Below, in pieces: positions 35,401-50,400 of a DNA stretch of 64,000 nt (position 1 is its first letter; each line of letters opens with the position of its first letter). Origin of the DNA: Halichoerus grypus (Eukaryota; Chordata; Mammalia; Carnivora; Phocidae); the NCBI RefSeq assembly GCF_964656455.1, contig NC_135720.1, positions 102,684,696-102,748,695 of the forward strand, written 5' to 3'. The position numbers and the translations under genes are program-made. The notes below the pieces were generated by a model, which saw only the letters and a list, made by a program, of their open reading frames with translations, made no database searches and had not been told where the DNA came from.

Positions 35401-38400
35401 CTGTTTATCCCTTCTCCCTTTGTCCAACAAGGTTAATGGCTCCTTCTTGTCAGTGACTCAGAACAGACAAAATGGCTGTGGTCAACCTACTGCAGAGTCC
35501 GTCGCAATTCTGTAAATGAGTGACTAAAACGTTAAGAGATCACTAGTAGTTCATTATACTTGTGGGCATGAGAGGCAATACAGAGCATGAACTTCCACAA
35601 ACTGAAAACCCACGAGCTGCTTTAAACTTTTCCACAAGAAAGACCTATGATGAGAAAAGGGGTGGTTGACCTGAGTCATGGAGAACGAAGTCCCGCATCC
35701 CATAAGCTGAATCTACAGAAACTGGGATCAAGGCAGCCTGAATAACAGCTTATGTTTGGCTAATGGAAACCTGGAAAGGAAAATTGTGAAAAACTTTTAG
35801 GTCCTTCTGGGACATCAAATACCTCACAAAAATAAGGACCACTGACTTCTGTCCCAAGGCTTTTGAAGTCTCTGAAGGCTCTATGGCAGGGAAGTTGAAG
35901 CTACCTTAGGAATCTTCATACTCTCTCTTACTCTAAACTGCTGCAGCAGAAAGTACCCAGATTTTGTCTACCTCTTTCAGGTCAGGATTTATAATTCAAA
36001 GGGGAAAAGTACTTTAGAAATACTTGAATTCAAGGGACGGAACCCATATAACCTTTTTCACATTACAGCAAATGACCCAACTGTGCATATAACGTCCTTG
36101 GGTCTCTGTCCACACGACAGGTATCGTCTATGTGGAAAGAGCTCTTGTTTCACCATATACATTCCAGTAGGTGTACCCTACTGCTCTTTTTATATTCTTT
36201 CCTATTAGTTCAGATTCTTTGAAAGTTTAATACCATTGGTTTTAATATACCTTAATATTTTCACAAAGGAACCTCTTAACTAACACCTAATATAGTGTGA
36301 TCTGGCTAGACTTCTTTAAAACAAATATTAAAAGACAGAGAATAATGTATTCAGGAGGCCTCAAGGAAGATGGTATCTAGAGTCAAAGGGAAAAGATAGA
36401 GCAATAAAAGGAACATTGATTTCGCCCAAGTTACTTGCACTGAAATGGACATTGCTGCTTTTTGCTATTGGCCTTCATCACTCCTGGCTAGCAACAGCCC
36501 AAAATGAAGCCGAGGACACAGCTGAAGTGATAACAGACAGAAAGTGACTGGGCGAGTCTTCTGATCTCTCCAGGAGGCCACGTGGCTATCTGCAAGACCA
36601 GGTTCAGATACTCCATCAGCACTGTTTCAGAGAAAGCCAGCCTTTTAAGGATGAACTAAACAAGCATGCTCATGTGTCATCTTCACACAGAGTAAACTCG
36701 CCTTTCTTACAGTTTTACCTCTCAACAGCCTCATGATTTAAAAAGAAGAAAAACAAGGTTATCCTGCTCTTTCTGTCCTATATCATTTCCTGACCATTAA
36801 TTCAACTCCCTACTTTTCCTCTGTTTCCTTGATTAACATAACTTGCTACATGCCTTCCCACCTCACTAAAATCCTGGCTTGTCTTTTCTGCTCCTGCCCT
36901 ACCCCAGGACTTTTTACTTACCCCATTTTTAGAAATTGTGGTAAAATAGACACAACATACAATTTACCATTTTAATCATTTTTAAGTGCACAGTTCAGTG
37001 CTTACACCGTTTTTATTCTTCTTTATATCAAATTTTTTTTTCCTTAGGTGTTGGATGTCTCATATAAAGCCCTCTGGTTGTACAGCTATAATCCCCTTCA
37101 TTTTCTTCTAGGACACAGTATCCAGAACTTCCAGACCACATAGCACCGTTTATCTACTTAGATTTGAGTTCATCATTAGCAACTTCTGAGCTGCCTCATA
37201 TACCACACATATTCATACCAACCCATTTAAAAAACTGATCCAGTGGGTACAGCTTAAAAAGGAAACAAATGCCCATCATCCTAAAACCTGAATTAGAGAA
37301 GAATAAGACTAAGTTATTTCACATTAGGACTGGAATATATACAGCTGGAAATCTTGTTTTTCCACAAAAGACAGATCTGTTTGGTAGGGTAGTATATGTT
37401 AGGAAGATTTACACCTGCCAGGAAATCCATGATTCTTTGGCTAGATGTGGTATTTCAAAGACCATTTGGATAGAAAGACAATGAAATAGAGTGTTAATAT
37501 CAATGTGGTACTATAGGACAGACCTGAGTACCTTGCTTCTGGAGTAGATCATAACACCAGAACAGACCAGCATCCTGAAAGATGAAAACATCTCACAAGG
37601 TGACTCAGCTGGGTAGAAACTGGAGACAAAAGTCTCCTGGGCAGAGTGAACAGCATGAACAAAGATAGTGCAGGAAAGATGGCAAGGGTAGATACAGATA
37701 TAATACATATGTTTATCAGGATGGAAATAAGAAGTGGAAGGAGGCCAAAATCCTCAGTTTTCTCTGAAAGAGGAGGCCAGACTATTGGCTACAGAAAGTC
37801 TGGTGTAGCTTGTGAACAAATCTGGGTGAGAATGTGGAATGGAAAAGAATGGTAAGTAAAGACATAGACAAAGATTGCTCTAGTAGCACTAAAGATCACA
37901 CTTATTTTAAGAGTGGAGGAATGAAGAAAAACTACTCTAGGAATATAAAGCTAAGGTGAATCTGAATTAGGAATTGCTTATATCTATATATCTCCAAATC
38001 TCACTGGTTCAACACTATTAATATACTTTTGGGGTCATCTAAATAGCATAAAGCATTCTGGAATTTGGACACAAGATCAGAAGCTAAATGAAATCACTAT
38101 AATGTTATGAACACTAGACATCTATAAAGTAACTCAATCTAATGGATAATCTGAAATTGTGTTGCAAAGAGATAAGATACTGCTTCTTCCTGGAGTGCTC
38201 TTCTTCCTGTCTCTGTCAAGAGCTACAGCCCTTCAAAACACCTAATTCTAGCTCCTTTATAGGCTCCTCCAAGTGGTTATTTTTTTCTTCCTCTTCTGAA
38301 TGCTACAGAAACTAGTCACTTTGTTTCAGCATTTAAGATTTTATTTATTTATTTGAGAGCGAGAGAGAGAGAGAGAGGGGAGGGGTAGTGGGAAAGGGAG

Positions 38401-41400
38401 AGGGAGAAGCAGACTCTCTGCTGAGCAGGGAGCATGACAACGCAGGGCTCAATCCCAGGACCCTGGGATCATGACCTGAGCCAAAGGCAGATGCTTAACT
38501 GACTGAGCCACCCAGGTGCCCCTGTATATTTTTATGTTTGTCTTGTTTTCCCCTTGGTCAACTCCCTGCAAAGGAGCCTGGATTACCCTTTGTACCTGCT
38601 GCAGGGCCCTGCAGGTGCCTTTATCATAAAAGATGCTCAAACATATCTGTGGAATTGAATTGGAGAATTGATCAACAGAATCTGACCCCAGGAGGGTCCC
38701 ATCAAGGTGCAAATATTTGGGACCATTTAATATGAAACATTCTGCAATTTTGTCTCTCTCTTCCCCATTTTAACTGCAAAAAATTTTAAGAAAATTGTTC
38801 TTTTTAAATGTACTATCACATTACTCTAAGGGTAATATCACTAGATTCTCGATCAAAAGAGACAAAAGGTTAGAATTTATGCCAAATATGAAGAAAAGTA
38901 ATATAGAAAATAATTCAAACTAAAATAATCACCTACCTCGATAAACCATGAGTCATGATATTGTCCTCAAGTGGTGTATTCAGTACCAAATAGTGTTTCA
39001 CTGTATCATAAGTGGTTAAATCTGGCAATAAAAAGAAAAAGAAGGCTGAAATATTCATTTGGCAATGAATTTCTTTTATGTTAAGAATATATTAGTCTTA
39101 GGATGCCTGGGTGGCTCAGTCGGTTAAGCCTCCGACTCTTGATTTTGGCTCAGGTCATGATCTCAGGGTCATGAGATTGAGCCCTATGTGGGGTTCCACG
39201 CTGAGCATGGAGCCTGCTTAAGATTCTCTCTCTTTTCCCCTATCTCCCTGTCCCTCTCATCCCCCTGCTCACATACACACTCTCTCTCAAGAAAAAAAAC
39301 ATAAAGAATAGGTTAGGCTTGGGGCAGGAATGTGTACAAGGATGAAAGATACCATTATCATTCTCAAGCACAGGAAAGCGACCTGCAGATGAAAAAGAAA
39401 AAAAAAAAAAAAAGAATAGGTTAGGGTTGGGGCAGGAATGTGTACAAGGATGAAAGATACTATTATCATTCTCAACCACAGGAAAGCGACCTACAGATGG
39501 AGGGGGAGAAAAAGAGGAAGAGAGACAGACACTCAATTATATTGTTTGAACATCTGAATCCAGCTATGCCTAATGTCAGCTCAACCCCTGGACTTCTTAG
39601 TATTTGAGATAATAAATTCCTTTTTTAATCCCAAGTAGGTTGAGTTGAAATTCTGTCACTTATAAATAAAAGGTCCTGGCCATTATTCTACATTAAGCTT
39701 TTTATATTTTTTTTTTCTAATGACAATGAAGAGCTGTTGAAGAGTTTTAAACAGGGCAGTAATATATTACAACTCTGGAGTTTTATAATGACTACCTACA
39801 GTGAAGTACAGGAAGTAATTATAAAGAGGCAAGAATGGATAGATACATTTGGTCATTCACCAAATATGTGTCTACCGTGTGGTAGTAGGCATTATTCTAG
39901 GTGCTGGGGTAAGAGCCATCGACAAACTGAACAAAATCCTCATTCTTTGTTGAGGGATGAGACAGCAAGCAAATACGTAAACCACAGCATTTCAGATAGT
40001 TGTAACTGCTCTGAAGACAAATAAGGCAAAGAAAGGGGATAAGAATATCAGAAGGTGGAGAAGAATGATGTATGTGAATTTTAAAGATGTGATCAGGGAA
40101 AGCTTCTTAATAACATCTAAACAGAGACCTAAAGGAAACATGAGGAAATAAACCTTATAGCTATCTAAGAAAGGGTGTCCCAGGAAAAACAACATATGTA
40201 TTCTATCCCTGAGGCAAAAGTCAGCTTGGTATGTTAGAGGAACAGCAAGAATACTGGTCTAACAGGAGCAGAGTAAGCAAGGCCTAGAGAAGTAGCAGAG
40301 TCCAGAAGATGGGGAGATACAGAAGCCAGGGCAGGATTTTGAGCAGAGCAGTGATGACTCTGGATTACTATTTACACGGACATTTTGGCTATTCTCCTGT
40401 GACTAGACTACAGGGAAACAGGACAGATTAGAGATGAGACTATTGCATTTATTCTGGTGAGAGATGATGATGGTTTGGATAAAGGAGTTGTGGAGCACTG
40501 GTCAGATTCTAGATATGTTTTGAAAGCGGAATCACCAAATTGAATAGAGAGGGAAAGAAAGGAATCAAAGATGACTACAAGATTTTGAGCTTAAACAGTT
40601 TGAAGGGCAGAGCTGCCATTTTTGGAGATGGTGAAAATGAGAATTGGCTAATTTAAAATGTTTTCAGTAAGATGATGGAGTGGTGACCTTGATCAGAGCA
40701 GTTTCCAATGCATGGTGGGACAAAATGGCTATGAGGTAGATATAGGAAGACTAGTTTGGAGGCTTCGTAGTGATCCAGTAGAAGGAGGTAAATAATACTT
40801 GGACAAAGGAGTGGCTCCAGGGATGAAAAGAAATGGATGGATGTGAGATACAGCTAGGAGATAGAAGTGGTTGGACTTGGTGACCGACTGGCTATAAGGA
40901 GTAAGTGAAAGGAAAGAGACAAAACTCAGGCCTAGGTTTCTGCATTGTTCAAGTGAGAAGGTGAGATATCGTATATTGGGGTTGGGAAGAATGGAGAAGG
41001 AAGTAGTTTGATAAACGAGTTTGGTTTGGACACAAAGTGATATATTCAAGATAACCCAAATAAACATGCTGAGTAAATAGCTGGAAGCTGGAAGAGAAAT
41101 TTGAGCTACAACAGATTTTGAAGCATGAAATTGAGAAATTACAATCAGTAAAGATTCCTGATAACTAAAATAGCTACCAATATGATGCAGTAGCCTTGGA
41201 TGGACTGAAATAGCAAAATAAAAAAAAAAATAGATTTACTTCCTTTGATGTTTAAGTGATATGTTACTATAACCCTCAAAAAGGCCATTCCTGGGGCGCC
41301 TGGGTGGCTCAGTCATTAAGCACCTGCCTTCGGCTCAGGTCACGATCCCAGGGGCCTGGGATTGAGCCCTGCATCGGGCTCCCTGCTCAGCGGGAAGCCT

Positions 41401-44400
41401 GCTTCTCCCTCTCCCACTCCCCCTGCTTGTGTTCTCTCTCTCACTGTGTCTCTCTTTCATTTTCCCTTTTTTTAAAAAAAAGGCCATCCCTTCATTTCCT
41501 TCAATTCCATAATTTTGGTCTTAGAAACAATCCTTTCATTCAATAATACGTTCATCAAATGTTTACTGACTACATAAGGGACTAGTTAAATAATGATAAA
41601 TAAAACATCCTTGCCTTCAGGGGACTCATTATTGAGTGGAGGAGATAGACACACAGTAGAAAGCAATGGAATGAGGTACAAGTGATCACAGAGATAAGCA
41701 CCGGGAACTACAGAAACTCATAAAAGGGCATCTCACACAACACGGCTAGGGAAGGGTGGTTGTAGGGTTCAGGAAAAATACAAGGTAGAGAGACATCTCA
41801 GCGGAGTATGAAAAGATCTGCAGAAGGATACCAAATAGAAGAAGAGGGAAGTTGAGAAAGTAGAAGGTGAAGAGCAGCGTGCTATGTGCAGGCAGAGGAA
41901 CCTTCTAGCTCATGACTCTCTGCTTCACTCTTTACTCCTGAATCAGTGAATTGCTCAATTCCCTGAAGGCACCTGTTGGATTGTAAAGACCTTCTATATT
42001 ATGTTACGAAATTTCCACTTTCTTCTGTGAGTGATGAGAAACCAGTAAAGTGTTATAAGGGTCCCAGTAACATGTTCAGACCTGTGTTTTAGATATATCC
42101 CTCTGGATACTGGGTATAAATTTGAGGACCGAGGAGAAGACCAGCCTGATGGCTACGGCAGTGCCCTAGCTGCGTGGCTTTCATAGTGAGAATTGTAAAA
42201 ACGGTCATTTTAAAGACACTAAGGTGGTAGGTATTGGAGAGGGTACACTTTTAAGAAATATTTAGAAGACAGAAGCAAGGGACGCCTGGGTGGCTCAGTC
42301 AGTTAAGCATCTGCCTTCGGCTCAGGTCACGATCCCAAGGTCCTGGGATCGAGTCCTGCATCGGGCTCCCTGCTTCTCCCTCTGCCTGCTCTGCCTGCTG
42401 CCCCCCTCTGCTTGTGTGTTCCCTCTCTCTCTGACAAATAAATAAATAAAATCTTAAAAAAAAAAAAAAGACAGAAGCGGTTACTGACTATGAGAAGTGA
42501 GGGGCAGGATGAGTTAAGGAAACGTTCAGGTTTCCAGTCTGGGATGCCTGCTGCACAAGCTGGGGGAAGAGCTGGACATTCTGGATATAATGATTGTCAC
42601 AAGGTTACATGTGCCAGTTTGGATCTTGGAGGAGGGTGTGGGTAGAGAGGAGGCCTTAGAAATAGTTTAGTCCTATCTCCTTATTGTCACAATTTGCTTG
42701 TTTTAGGAAATCCTTTTCATAGATCACCATGGAGAAAAGGGAAAATACTCTAGAGAAAATATTCAGTTAAGGTGTTACAACATAAAAGAAGACTGCTGCC
42801 AATGTATATTACTAAAAATAATAAAATAGAATTTTTCATTTTCCCTGATGTCAGTGCTTATCATTACAATGGTGAAGGCAGTTAGGACTTATCAGAGTTC
42901 AATAAAGTTTCCATTACCTCCCATATTCACCAGTGCTGCTCTTTGTATATTGGGTACCCAGCCTGCCCAAAGCCCACGTATTCCTCCTTCAGATAAGATT
43001 TTTGCAAATGCATGATGCACACCACGAAATCTAAAGGAAAAATAATAATGAAATGTGAAAAGTCTATGCATTTCTATGGAATGCAACTGGATAAACTTCA
43101 CCTATAGCTGTTATGATTTGGAGTAAAATAACATCTTAATTATCCAGAACTGTTAGAAATTTTTAAAAAGTCAATCCTCACATATTCTCATAAAAGAAAT
43201 GACATTTTTAGTCCAAAGAGTAGGGAGGCCAATCTTATAATAGAAGTTCTTAAAATTGAATACTTTTTTGGCTTATAAAAATTTACTACCCTATCCTGAT
43301 TTTGTTCTTTTTTTTTTTTTTTGTACACAGGTGAAAAATGGTGCTGAACCATGAATCAAATCTGGAAACCTCTGTTATAAAATAATAGTCTGGGTTCTAT
43401 ATAGTCAGAAATACCTAGAGTCCAATGCCACCTTTACCACTTAGTAGCTGAGTGGCTTTTACTTAGGTACTACATTCCCTGACTCTCACCAAAAAGATAA
43501 TATGACATATTTATTGGGCGTGCATAATTGCTATAATGTTACATGGGAAGTTATATTCACAAATGATGGTCATTGTAGTTAAAATCTGTTATGCACTTGT
43601 TAAGCACAAGACTTTTTATATACATAAGATAAATTTTATTCCTTAAAACTCTATGAAGTGTGAATTTACATTCCAATTTCCATCTGAGGAAACTGAGGCT
43701 TAGAGAAGTTAAGGAACTTGACTAGGGTCAGAGCTAAAATGTGGTAAAGGCTGGATACGAATCCCGGGTTGTCTGACCCCAAGGTTGATGTTTTTTACAA
43801 CAATAGGAAATGTTTTTTACTACTATATCAAACCAAAAATTTCCAACAGTGAAGACGAAGGGGAAAAATTGATGAGATGAGTTAAAAACTCAGATTTTTC
43901 TGGATCCCAATAGTTCTCTCCATATAGCCAACCATGGCAACATCACTTCTTCCTGCTACTTTAGTAATTAATTAGAAGTTGTTACAAGATGACAAAATGG
44001 GTCCTGGGATTCTGTAAACTACTTGGTTAAGTCTGAGTGGTACCCTTTTCTCCTCTGTGGTGGGTGTTCTCTCTGTTTGGAGGGCTCAAGGGGGGCCTGG
44101 ACTGCCAAGCCCAACCTCAACTTCCACTGAGCCAGCTAGAGGGGCAGCACTGTGAAGAGCAGTGGTCAGTGAGAGTGATGGGCTCCCAAAGGAGGTCCCA
44201 AACCCTCCTTCACCTCTGGCCCAGCCACAGACCTGCAGTGTTCAGAGGAGCAGACCTCTTCATACTCAGCCCAAGGCATTCTGCACTTTTCCTCTTTTCT
44301 GGGAGAGGTCTATCAATCTCTAAGATTTTGCCCCTTTCCCAGAGAAACAGACTAAGTGGTATTTTAATAAATTGTTGAACATGAAGTCCTTTGAAGAAAG

Positions 44401-47400
44401 GCAGACTTCAATAATGTAGAGTAATGCAACAGGAGAATTTTGTATCACAAAGGCCTAATAAAAACCTTCCTTAAACTTGGGGAAGAGAGGAGGAATGGGA
44501 TTAGACAAGGAAGTGGGAAGAACTTACAAGGTCAATCTTGCTATTTCCCTTCTTTCAGGGATAAAGGGAAAGGAACCTAGCTTTTAGCCATGGAAGAGCC
44601 GAGGCAGTCTAACTGTCATGCAAACCTTCTGAACAGTCCCTTTTAAAGATAAAGAAACAGAGAGTAGGAGTGCTAAGTGACTTCTACAACACTAAACCAC
44701 AACAGCAAAATTGGGGTTCACACTGGGGCAAATTGCAAATTTTAGTGATCAGACTCTTTATATCAAGCTGTAATGGGACAAGTCTAGCTGATTAGGCTGG
44801 GAAAAGCAGCAAACAGCTACGAACACATATAATTTTTCTGATAGAGAACACGGGCACCTTATCATGCAATGAAAAGATCCGTGTTAGCCCTCCTCTTAAT
44901 GAATACATCCTCCAAGTTGAAAGAGTCAGAATTAATGTCTTCACTGAATGTTGGATTACAAAAATGCATAAATCAGTAGGTACATGTTCAAACTATGACG
45001 GGGGGAAGGAATGGAATCAGTTAATTGGAGAACTTACCGCAAAGGTTTTCCTTCAAGTTTCCTTTTTCCTTCCATTTGCATCTGAACCTTCACTAGATCA
45101 GTTGGGTTGGCTAAAAATTGGCCAACAACACCAGCCATCATACCTCCAATTACTGATTTCCTAATTACAAAGGGAGATACATTTTTTAATAGTTTCTGTT
45201 AATTTTGCAAATTTTGTAGTGAACAGTACCAAGCTGGTCCAGCCCCTGCATAGGGGATTTAAGACAAAGTGAAGAAAAGGATGGACAAACGAATCACAGA
45301 GGAAAGTAGATGGTTTGTCTGTTTATTGAAGGGAGGGTTAAAGGACTATAAGGAGTTGAAATTCAAATCTGGTTTCAGGGGCCTTCTATGGCCTGAAATT
45401 CAAAAGAAGGGCATTTGCTTCAAAGTTATAAATATCTGAACTAACCATTTAATTGTAGTTTAATTCTGACCACAGGGGAATAAAAACAGCATAGATGTAA
45501 TCAGTCTAACACACAAAAGCTGGTAAGTCAGAGTTTGTAAATTACTATTTTAGTAGTTTTGCAAAGTAAAGGGGGGTTGATAACTTTTTTCTCTTCGAAG
45601 AAACTCTCTCTGCCCCTAGACTCTTCCTTCTCCTCACCTCCCAAAGCCAACAGTGATCAAATCTAGACTACTATACTTAAACATGCTTTGAATCCATCCC
45701 CTCCTCTCCATTCCAGCTACTTGTGTTGCAGACCAGACTCTGATCATCTTTTACCTTTTCTTTGAAGAAAAGGGATAATTTCTTTCCTTTTACTCTAAAA
45801 CTATATTTGAAGAGGTACAAATGGGTATAAAGTAAAAAGAGTCCCTATTATGAGTTCCCTTCCTCTGAAGCAATCACAATTACTAGTTTCTTATGATTTC
45901 CTGCACATAATAATAATGCATTCACTGATTGCTTATTATTTCAGGCCCTGTTCAAGCATTTTAAAAAACATTTATTTTTCATATCAACCCTATGACATTA
46001 GTACTGTTAAATCCTCTTTACAGATAAGGAAACTGAGGCATAAAAGCAGTTAAAGGACAGCTCAAATCACACAACTAGTGAGTGGTACGGCCAAGGCATA
46101 ACAGCAGCGAGTCTGAGTGCAGACCACACAGTCTTAAGCACTAAGTTACAATCGATAGTTTGTGTACACACAAATGTATATGTATAAATACTCATTTTTA
46201 AAAGAACATATGTAGGGGTGTCTGGGTGGCTCAGTCGGTTGAGCCGCCAGCTCTTGGTTTCTGCTCAGGTCATGATCTGGGGGGTCGTGGGATCAAGCCT
46301 CACATCAGGCTCCGCACTCGACTCGGGGTCTGCTTGAGATTCTCTCCCTCTCCCTCTGCCCTCCCCTTCCCCCACTTGCACTCTCTCTCTCTCTCTAAAA
46401 TAAATAAATAAAATCTTAAAAAAAAAGCACAAATGTAGAATGCCAGGTTGTATACTGTTCCACATCTTAATTTTTCCCTAATAATATCCTTTAAGATATA
46501 TTTTTCCTAATAATGTATCTCAAAAGTTATCAATTCATATAGAGCTGCTTCATTTTAAAAAACAGTTTCATAACATTCCATTTTATGGACACATAACAAT
46601 TTATTTAGACAGCTTAACTTTTAACTAAGAAATCTGAACATTTACATGGCATTTGATAGGCCCTGCAAATTGTTTTCCATAGAACTTGTATCAATCTCCA
46701 TCAACACCAACAGCCTAGGAGCGTGCCTGGTTCTCACAATGATGAACACAGCACTGTTTTTTCTCTTTGAGAATGTCATAACTACTGCCTCCTCAGTAAT
46801 TGTGACATAATTCTAATTGTTTAGGCATCTGTCTCTATTACTGTGTGCTCAGTGATGGCAGGGACTACTATCTTTTTCATTACTCTAGCCTCAGTATTGG
46901 GTACAGGACAGGCACACCATGATCACTCAGTCAAAAACACCTCTTGATTGAATTGTTCTGACTGGGTCAAAAGACATCAAGCCCATCTACCCTGAGAGTT
47001 GACTTCACAGTGAAATATTTCCTTTGAACCCTTTATACCTTTCTCTTCTGGGGGGAATTACAGAATGTAAGGATTATTAATCTATTTCATCACTAATTCT
47101 GGGAAAACAATTAGTATAGCTTAGTACATTATAATTTTTTTAAACAAAGCCAAGAGATTTTACCTGAAAGGTGAAATTCTGCTTATTACTATTTTCTTAT
47201 AGTTGTGACTTAAATTTTTTTTAGCCCAGAAAAGATATTATAGACATCCTTATAGGTTAGTCATATAAAACCTACCTCATTCTTTCAAAGCTGTATATTA
47301 TGCTTCCCTGTATATATCAAAATTTATCTACTTCCAAATTGATAATTATTTAATTTTTTAAAAAAAATTACTATTCTCAACACTGCTACAGTCAATATCT

Positions 47401-50400
47401 GTGTGTGTGGGTCTGGTCTGTGTGTTTATGCATAGGTATGGGTATCTCTGAATGTGAGTATATCATAAAGGAAGAGTTGCTGGGTCAAAAGATTACACAT
47501 TTAAACACTTTAACAGGTACTATATTCTCCAAAAAGACTATATAGTAACTTACATTCCTGTTAACAGCTTAATGGCTAAAAGACAGTTTTAATTAGTTTC
47601 CCTGATCACTGGTGAGGTTGAACATTTTTAAATGTTTAATGAACATTTATATTTTTTCTTTTGTGAATTTTGTCTGTTGATATCCTTTCCCTATTTTCTT
47701 TGTGTTTTTATATTTTTTTAATTTATTGGTATGAGTTCTATGTATATTATTTATAATAACTTATTTTTGTTTCTGTTATAAATATAACTGATATGCAGTT
47801 ACATTCATTATCTCATCTAATCCTACAAAAACAAAAGCCTGATGGTAGGCATTACTTCTACAGCTAAGAAAACTGAAGATCAAAATGGTAAAGTAGTTTA
47901 ACCGGATTACATACGTACTAGTAGAGCAGGAATTTGAGCCTATCTCTGTGTAACTCAAAAGCTTGTCTCCCAGTAGAAAGAGGCATGAAGAAGGTGCTCT
48001 TTTAATATTGGGACACCTGGGTGGCTCAGCCAACTAATATTGGGACACCTGGGTGGCTTAGCCAGTTGATCTGCCTTCGGCTCAGGTCATGATCCCAGGG
48101 TCCTGGGATCGAGTTCTGCATCGGGCTCCCTGCTCAGCGGGGAGCCTGCTTTTCCCTCTGCCTGCCGCTCCCCCTGCTTATGCTCTCTCTCTGACAAATA
48201 AATAAATAAAAGCCATTTTTAAAAAAAGGAATTCTTTTAATATTAAAATATTAAATAATATATATGCAAAATTTCATATACATATGCAAATGTATGTTTG
48301 TGTACAATGTGCAGTAAATGCTCACTTATTTGGATTTATATTCTAATTATTATTTTAAGCCTATAACTTGAGGCAATTTGGGTACAAATACAAAATTTTA
48401 TACAAATCTAATGGATACACATTAGTGCCTTAGGGTCAATAGTATATATTATTTTCAAAACAAAACTTACCAAAGGGGATAATGCTTATCTTCACTTTTG
48501 CCAAATACAACTTCACGAAGATGTTCGTAAGTGACCATGCGGCCTCCGGAGTACACTGTGTAGAATGGATCATTTAAAAGGTGAATTCAGCTAGATGTTT
48601 AATAAAACAAGAGGGCATTTGACCTGGCCAGTTGACCTCTCTAGCTGGGTTGTTCTTTCATGCACACGTGGTCTTTTCTTGATGTTTCTGTAAAGGTGGC
48701 ATGCTTTCTTAAGCCTCAGGCCTTCTCACATGCTGCCTGATTTTTCTTGAATGGATTCTTCCTCTCTGCTTTGCTAACTCCTCCTAGTCCTCCAAGACTC
48801 AATTCAAAGAACATGTTTTTCTAAAGAGTGCTCCCTGACCTCCAGTGTTCTAGACTGCCAGCGCACCTGCCAAGCTTCTCCTCTGTTCCCCCAGAACTAC
48901 CCAGGCATACGTTGAATATGACATTTATCACATTAACTAGAGATTAACTTGATTTTGTTGCTCATCTTTCCATCAGACCATGAGCTTTTCAGGGCAGGCT
49001 TTGTGTGTTTTCATTACTCTATGTGCTCTAATACAGAGCTTGGTACACAGCAGGCATTTTCATTTAATAAACATGCATAACTTCACTGGATAATTCATTA
49101 TATTGGGGTAACTTTTTCAAAAAAGTTTGTCAAAAGTATGAAATGAATCTTAACTGTAAAGCCGTATATGATGGTCAACAAAATACAAATGAAAAGAAGT
49201 GAAACTCAAAGCAAGAATGGGAAGCAAAGGAGAAAATATAAAAAAAAAAAAAAAAGATTGGGAAATAAAAATCATTAAAATCAGTACATGGTATTCATAG
49301 AGAGCACTTTCCTTGATATTTCAGGAAGTCTGATAAAATATTTTAACATATTCACAAATACACAAAGCACTAAAACAACAATAGTCTCTATACACACTTC
49401 TGGAAAGCTCTTGATGAAGACACTGTAACTCACTCATCTGAAGAACTGAAGCTTTAAAAATCATAAGCTGGTAAGTGTTAGTACTGGACCCTTTTCTGGT
49501 CAAGGGTCCCTATGTACTTGCAGAAATATTATGAACGTAGAGGAGAAGAATGCCGCACCTGTCCTACCTCCGTTTGAAGCCAAGTTTATGTTCTGCTGTC
49601 CACAAGCTGAAAACCCAACAACTATCTTTGTGAGTGCCACTGGAGAAGCAGAGCAGAAAAGTATTCTCACTGGCTGTGGCACAGTTACAATTATTTCCTT
49701 TTAAGAGTGACTAAAGGCCCACACAGGTAAGTAGGTAGCCTTGGGAACTGAGGCGAAAATCAGCTGCACTGCAATCACTCAATTGCCAGTATTGGATCAG
49801 TCATCCCTGTGCTCTTTCAGAGTTGCCTAGTCTGTAGTGTATGGGACAAAGACTAGTGATATTTGGCATTTTAGTCAAATATATTTTAGTTTTCAAAGAA
49901 CATGAAAAATTTAAATTTTGTGTTTTAAAGTTTCTAAAGTGGAGGAAAATATCAATTGCTCATTTTTTTTTCTTAAAAATCTTCGAACATTTAGAGAAGT
50001 AGAGAAAATAATTCCCTCTGTATCCTTGAGATGTATCAATTGCTAACATTTTTGCCATACTTGATTCATTTTTCTGCTTAATTATTTTGAAGTACATTAC
50101 AGACATCATGACAGTTCATCCCTAAATGTCTTTATATGCATTTCTAAAAATTTAAGGCAATCATTCCTTAATAATTGGTGGTTAGTTTTCTTAAGAGAAT
50201 ATTCATTTATCACTGTAGTAGAAAAAACTACTGGATTTGGGCACAGCTAAACACAAAAGCAGAGGACACAAACACAGAACTCATAACAAACTTACCAGCT
50301 GAAATCAAGATAGATACCTATGTGTCTGTAAATGGCAGGTGTCACTCCTTGCCAAAGCTTTAGAAAGCCTTCTTCTTGAATAATCCCTAGGGCTGTGCGT

